Part shown: one piece after another, positions 61,672 through 64,000 of the stretch
Position numbering within the stretch: position 1 is the first letter of the stretch
Layout: every line of letters begins with the position of its first letter
From: CBDCUW01 sp963734865
GTDB taxonomy: Bacteria; Planctomycetota; Planctomycetia; Pirellulales; Pirellulaceae
Length of the DNA: 64,000 bases
Reading direction: 5' to 3'
Assembly: GCA_963734865.1 (NCBI GenBank)
Contig: CAVTIV010000020.1
Location: forward strand, 1 to 64,000
The notes under the pieces: generated by a model
What the model saw: only the letters and a program-made list of their open reading frames with translations
Told to the model about the DNA's origin: nothing
Database searches by the model: none
Translations under genes and position numbers: made by a program

Positions 61672-62562
61672 TTACTTGATTTCAAGGCAATCTAGCAACT
61701 GCAGCAAATTCGTCAGCACCACGTCCGGCTGAAACGACCGGCACCTGGGATCATCATCGCGGGCTCGGCAGCTGCGAAGGTCACCGGCAAACCAGGCCGT
61801 TCGGAAGCCCGCGGCCGACGCGGCCCAGATGTCATTAAGCATGTCGTTTCCCACGTACACGGCCTCGTGCGGTGAGATATCACACCGCCGAAGCCCGTTG
61901 CGAAGTGCATCAAATAATCGTGGCCCCGGTTTGGCATGCCGATATCGATAGGAGTAAATGCACAGATCCAAGTCAAATCCCTTGCCCGTATGTGACTCAG
62001 CGGAAAAATCCTCCATCAGCGGAATCGTGAACGCCTGAGCGTTGCTGACAATCCCGATCGACAGATTCGTCGCCGCAATTCGGCTGACCAGTTCCTTCGC
62101 TCCCGGCATCGGCCAGGTCGGATTCGCCCGCGCTTCGTACTCGGCAGCGAAGGTCACCAACCGCGGGATGTCATCAGCCATCTGCTGTAAGCCGCAAGCC
62201 ACCAGCGTCTGTCGCCAAATCTCGATGATGTCGACTTCGGGCTTTGGACAATTCGCGGTGATTCGCTCGTCGTTGGATATCTTGATTTGTCGATGCAGTT
62301 GCTCAATCGTGGGCAATTGCCTGGCCTCGGCAAGCCAACCCACCGCAGCAAACGCGTCGCGGATTGCGGAGCCGGTATCACTGGCATCGGCCGATCCGAC
62401 ATCGCCACTTCCGCTGATCAAAAGCGTCCCGTAAACGTCAAACACGACGGCGCGGATCCCAGAGAGTTTGCTGATCGCCGGTGCGATTTGAGTCGCGATC
62501 GGATCCAACGGGCGACGCAATCGAATCACGGCATCCAGCCACTTGTCCGCTTTACTGATCAT
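61672..62562 (-). CDS. HAD-superfamily phosphatase
   Basis: A 296-residue protein. The HAD motifs are VVFDVYGTLL (motif I, DxY in place of DxD), IGIVSNAQ (motif II), the Lys of YRHAKPGPRLFD, and VYVGNDMLNDIWAASAAGFR (motif IV). DVYGTL is usual in haloacid-dehalogenase-type HADs, so a phosphatase of a sugar- or glycerate-phosphate is plausible but not certain. Its ATG overlaps the stop of the glycosyltransferase gene upstream by 11 bases, indicating one transcript. Confidence 0.82.
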   Translation of the reverse strand: MISKADKWLDAVIRLRRPLDPIATQIAPAISKLSGIRAVVFDVYGTLLISGSGDVGSADASDTGSAIRDAFAAVGWLAEARQLPTIEQLHRQIKISNDERITANCPKPEVDIIEIWRQTLVACGLQQMADDIPRLVTFAAEYEARANPTWPMPGAKELVSRIAATNLSIGIVSNAQAFTIPLMEDFSAESHTGKGFDLDLCIYSYRYRHAKPGPRLFDALRNGLRRCDISPHEAVYVGNDMLNDIWAASAAGFRTAWFAGDLRSCRARDDDPRCRSFQPDVVLTNLLQLLDCLEIK

Positions 62563-64000
62563 TCAACGTCTCGGTCCGACAGGGAAAGAACGGCCTTGCG
62601 TGAGAGACCAGGTCGACGGCGATCCCGGCGTTCGAGGGTGCAGCGAGCGACGAGTCGATTGGGGCCTCCAGCAGCAGGCGATAAACCTGGCGAAGTTGCT
62701 GGCCCTGGGTCTGTAGCGAATAATGATCCGCGACGACGCTTTGGTTATGATGGAGGTACTCGTCATCGGGCGGATGGTGAAGTTGTTCGATCAACTCGTT
62801 GGACAACTTCTGTACGCGCGGATTCGTACTGGCTGCTGTCGGCCGCATTACCGAGAACTTCCGTTTGGGCGGCCGGTGTCAAGCAAGCAAAGTCGATCGT
62901 ATCGGCTTGCGGATTGGATTCGCCCGGGTACTGAGGACGAAAATTGGCGGGCACGGTTGACCATGCCTCGTGAAACGCTTCGCGGAACTGATCGCGACAC
63001 TTCCGCAGCCAACTCGCGTCGCCGGGAACCGGAATCTGGGAATAGAGTGATGGCAGTCGCACACCCGCCGACGCGAAGTCATCGGTGACGCTCGGCAGTC
63101 GGCGAGCGATGACGCCACGATTGGCGAGCCAGGGCTCGAGAAACGCCATCCCGAATCCTTCCGCGACACTCGTGGAGACCGCGAAATCCGAGGCCGCCAA
63201 ATTATCGATAAACGAGACTTCGGGATGGTGCGCGGCGTCGAAAATTGCTCGCGGAGAAAGATCCTTGGCGACGCGGCGCCACCGCTCGTAGGAACGTTTC
63301 TCGACCGAGGTCGTCGGACAAAGTGTCAGCCCGCCGAAATGATTCTCGGGCAGCCATCGGCAAAGCAGTAAGAACTCGCCCACATTTTTCCGCCGAATCC
63401 CTCGCACCGGATAAAGGCACCATCGCGCGTCTTTGTCGAGACACATCACGTCGCGAACCAGCGCCAGCGACTGCTCGTGAGCCGGCTGCGAGCGAGTCGG
63501 CAGCACAACGCTGTTTGGCAAACGGTGCAGCTGATCGGCCGGGATGCCCAAGCCAGTAAGCACCTCCGCGTCGCCGTTGGTCAATGTCGCGTAGTGAATC
63601 TGAGCAGCGACCGGAAACAGAAACTCATCGAGCTCGTTGCGCGTCGTCACCGACGCGGCGCGGATCAATCGCCGATAGTTTTCTGGACGATTGTCCTCGG
63701 CAAAATCATGAATCTGTAACAACAATCGCCAACCATCGATGGCTAAACGACGCACAACCGCGGGTGCAGCCGTATTCTTTCCAATGCTGTGATTGTGCCA
63801 ATGAAGCACGCTGCGTTGGGGATGGACGCCGGCAGAATCCAATTCGCTTTCCAGTTGCGCGGTACACGCCGCGGATCGCTGCACCGCCGAACCGGCGGAA
63901 AGCTGCGCAGGGTCATAGTCGAATCCTGGCAGACGGATCTGGCGAACCCGGTCTTTCGTCTCGCGGGACAACCCGCCGTCACGGTGATCGCTGACCAACA
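62552..64000 (-). CDS. Glycosyltransferase, partial at the window edge and frameshifted near 62835
   Basis: The N-terminal part runs off the right edge. The visible region has HWHNHSIGKNTAAPAVVR, ARWCLYPVRGIRRKNVGEFL and SVAEGFGMAFLEPWLANRGV, the donor-site EGFGxxFLEP of GT4-like enzymes. At about 62835 the frame breaks; the next frame reads TNPRVQKLSNELIEQLHHPP and continues to the stop at 62552. Joined, the C-terminus is a normal helical end. The one-base shift in an otherwise intact gene may be a base-call error. It is first in the group GT, HAD, GT4, GH13_18. Confidence 0.72.

Overview
The window looks like a chromosomal segment from a planctomycete close to Rhodopirellula/Pirellulales. 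The grounds are family-level: a PVC-type cytochrome c / dehydrogenase / HEAT giant, several Ser/Thr kinases with planctomycete-style N-termini, a WD40 kinase, NPYxSP-type N-termini, a DUF1593 protein, and a MoxR/DUF58/BatA/VWA/TPR operon. No database search was possible, so taxonomy and family calls rest on recognised motifs.

Layout. (1) 0.3-2.4 kb: an IS91-type element on the minus strand with a tyrosine recombinase and a Y2/HUH transposase, both frameshifted. (2) 2.48-14.0 kb: the most unusual part. About 18 short, unrelated, mostly orphan genes, nearly all on the plus strand, are each followed at once by an imperfect inverted repeat of 50-105 bp. Its outer ends usually read ..AAC (left) and GTT.. 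(right). This is the organisation of an integron gene-cassette array with attC sites. No integron integrase is visible, so it is best described as a cluster of attC sites lacking an integrase (CALIN). Cassettes include a zinc-ribbon/acyl-carrier-protein, an antisense toxin-antitoxin pair, a truncated antitoxin, lipoproteins, small membrane proteins and decayed pieces of group II introns and a tyrosine recombinase. (3) 14.6 kb: tRNA-Cys. (4) 14.9-22.4 kb, minus strand: kinase with a pseudo-receiver domain, a small basic protein, argS, rsfS and yidC (frameshifted, with an inserted PDZ domain). (5) 22.6-29.9 kb: PVC cytochrome giant, zinc metallopeptidase, RlmM-like methyltransferase and amidohydrolase.

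(6) 29.9-49.7 kb, plus strand: a sensor-like Ser/Thr kinase, a broken 2-TM ion channel with a collagen-like repeat, then a long run of overlapping genes (aspartyl-protease/thioredoxin-like protein, acidic membrane protein, MoxR ATPase, DUF58, BatA-like, VWA protein, very large TPR protein). This resembles the Bat/MoxR envelope-stress operons. (7) 49.7-58.6 kb: pcm, an AI-2E transporter pseudogene, a WD40 kinase, a deleted DUF1593 gene, ruvB, bioA and an ECF-type sigma factor. (8) 58.6-64 kb, minus strand: an operon of glycosyltransferase, HAD phosphatase, GT4 glycosyltransferase and GH13_18 phosphorylase, suggestive of glucosylglycerate-type compatible-solute metabolism.

A window-wide oddity is the number of single-indel frameshifts, including in normally essential yidC, next to clearly decayed genes with large deletions. 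Some of the former are probably sequence errors; the latter look like real decay. Both readings are kept apart in the entries.
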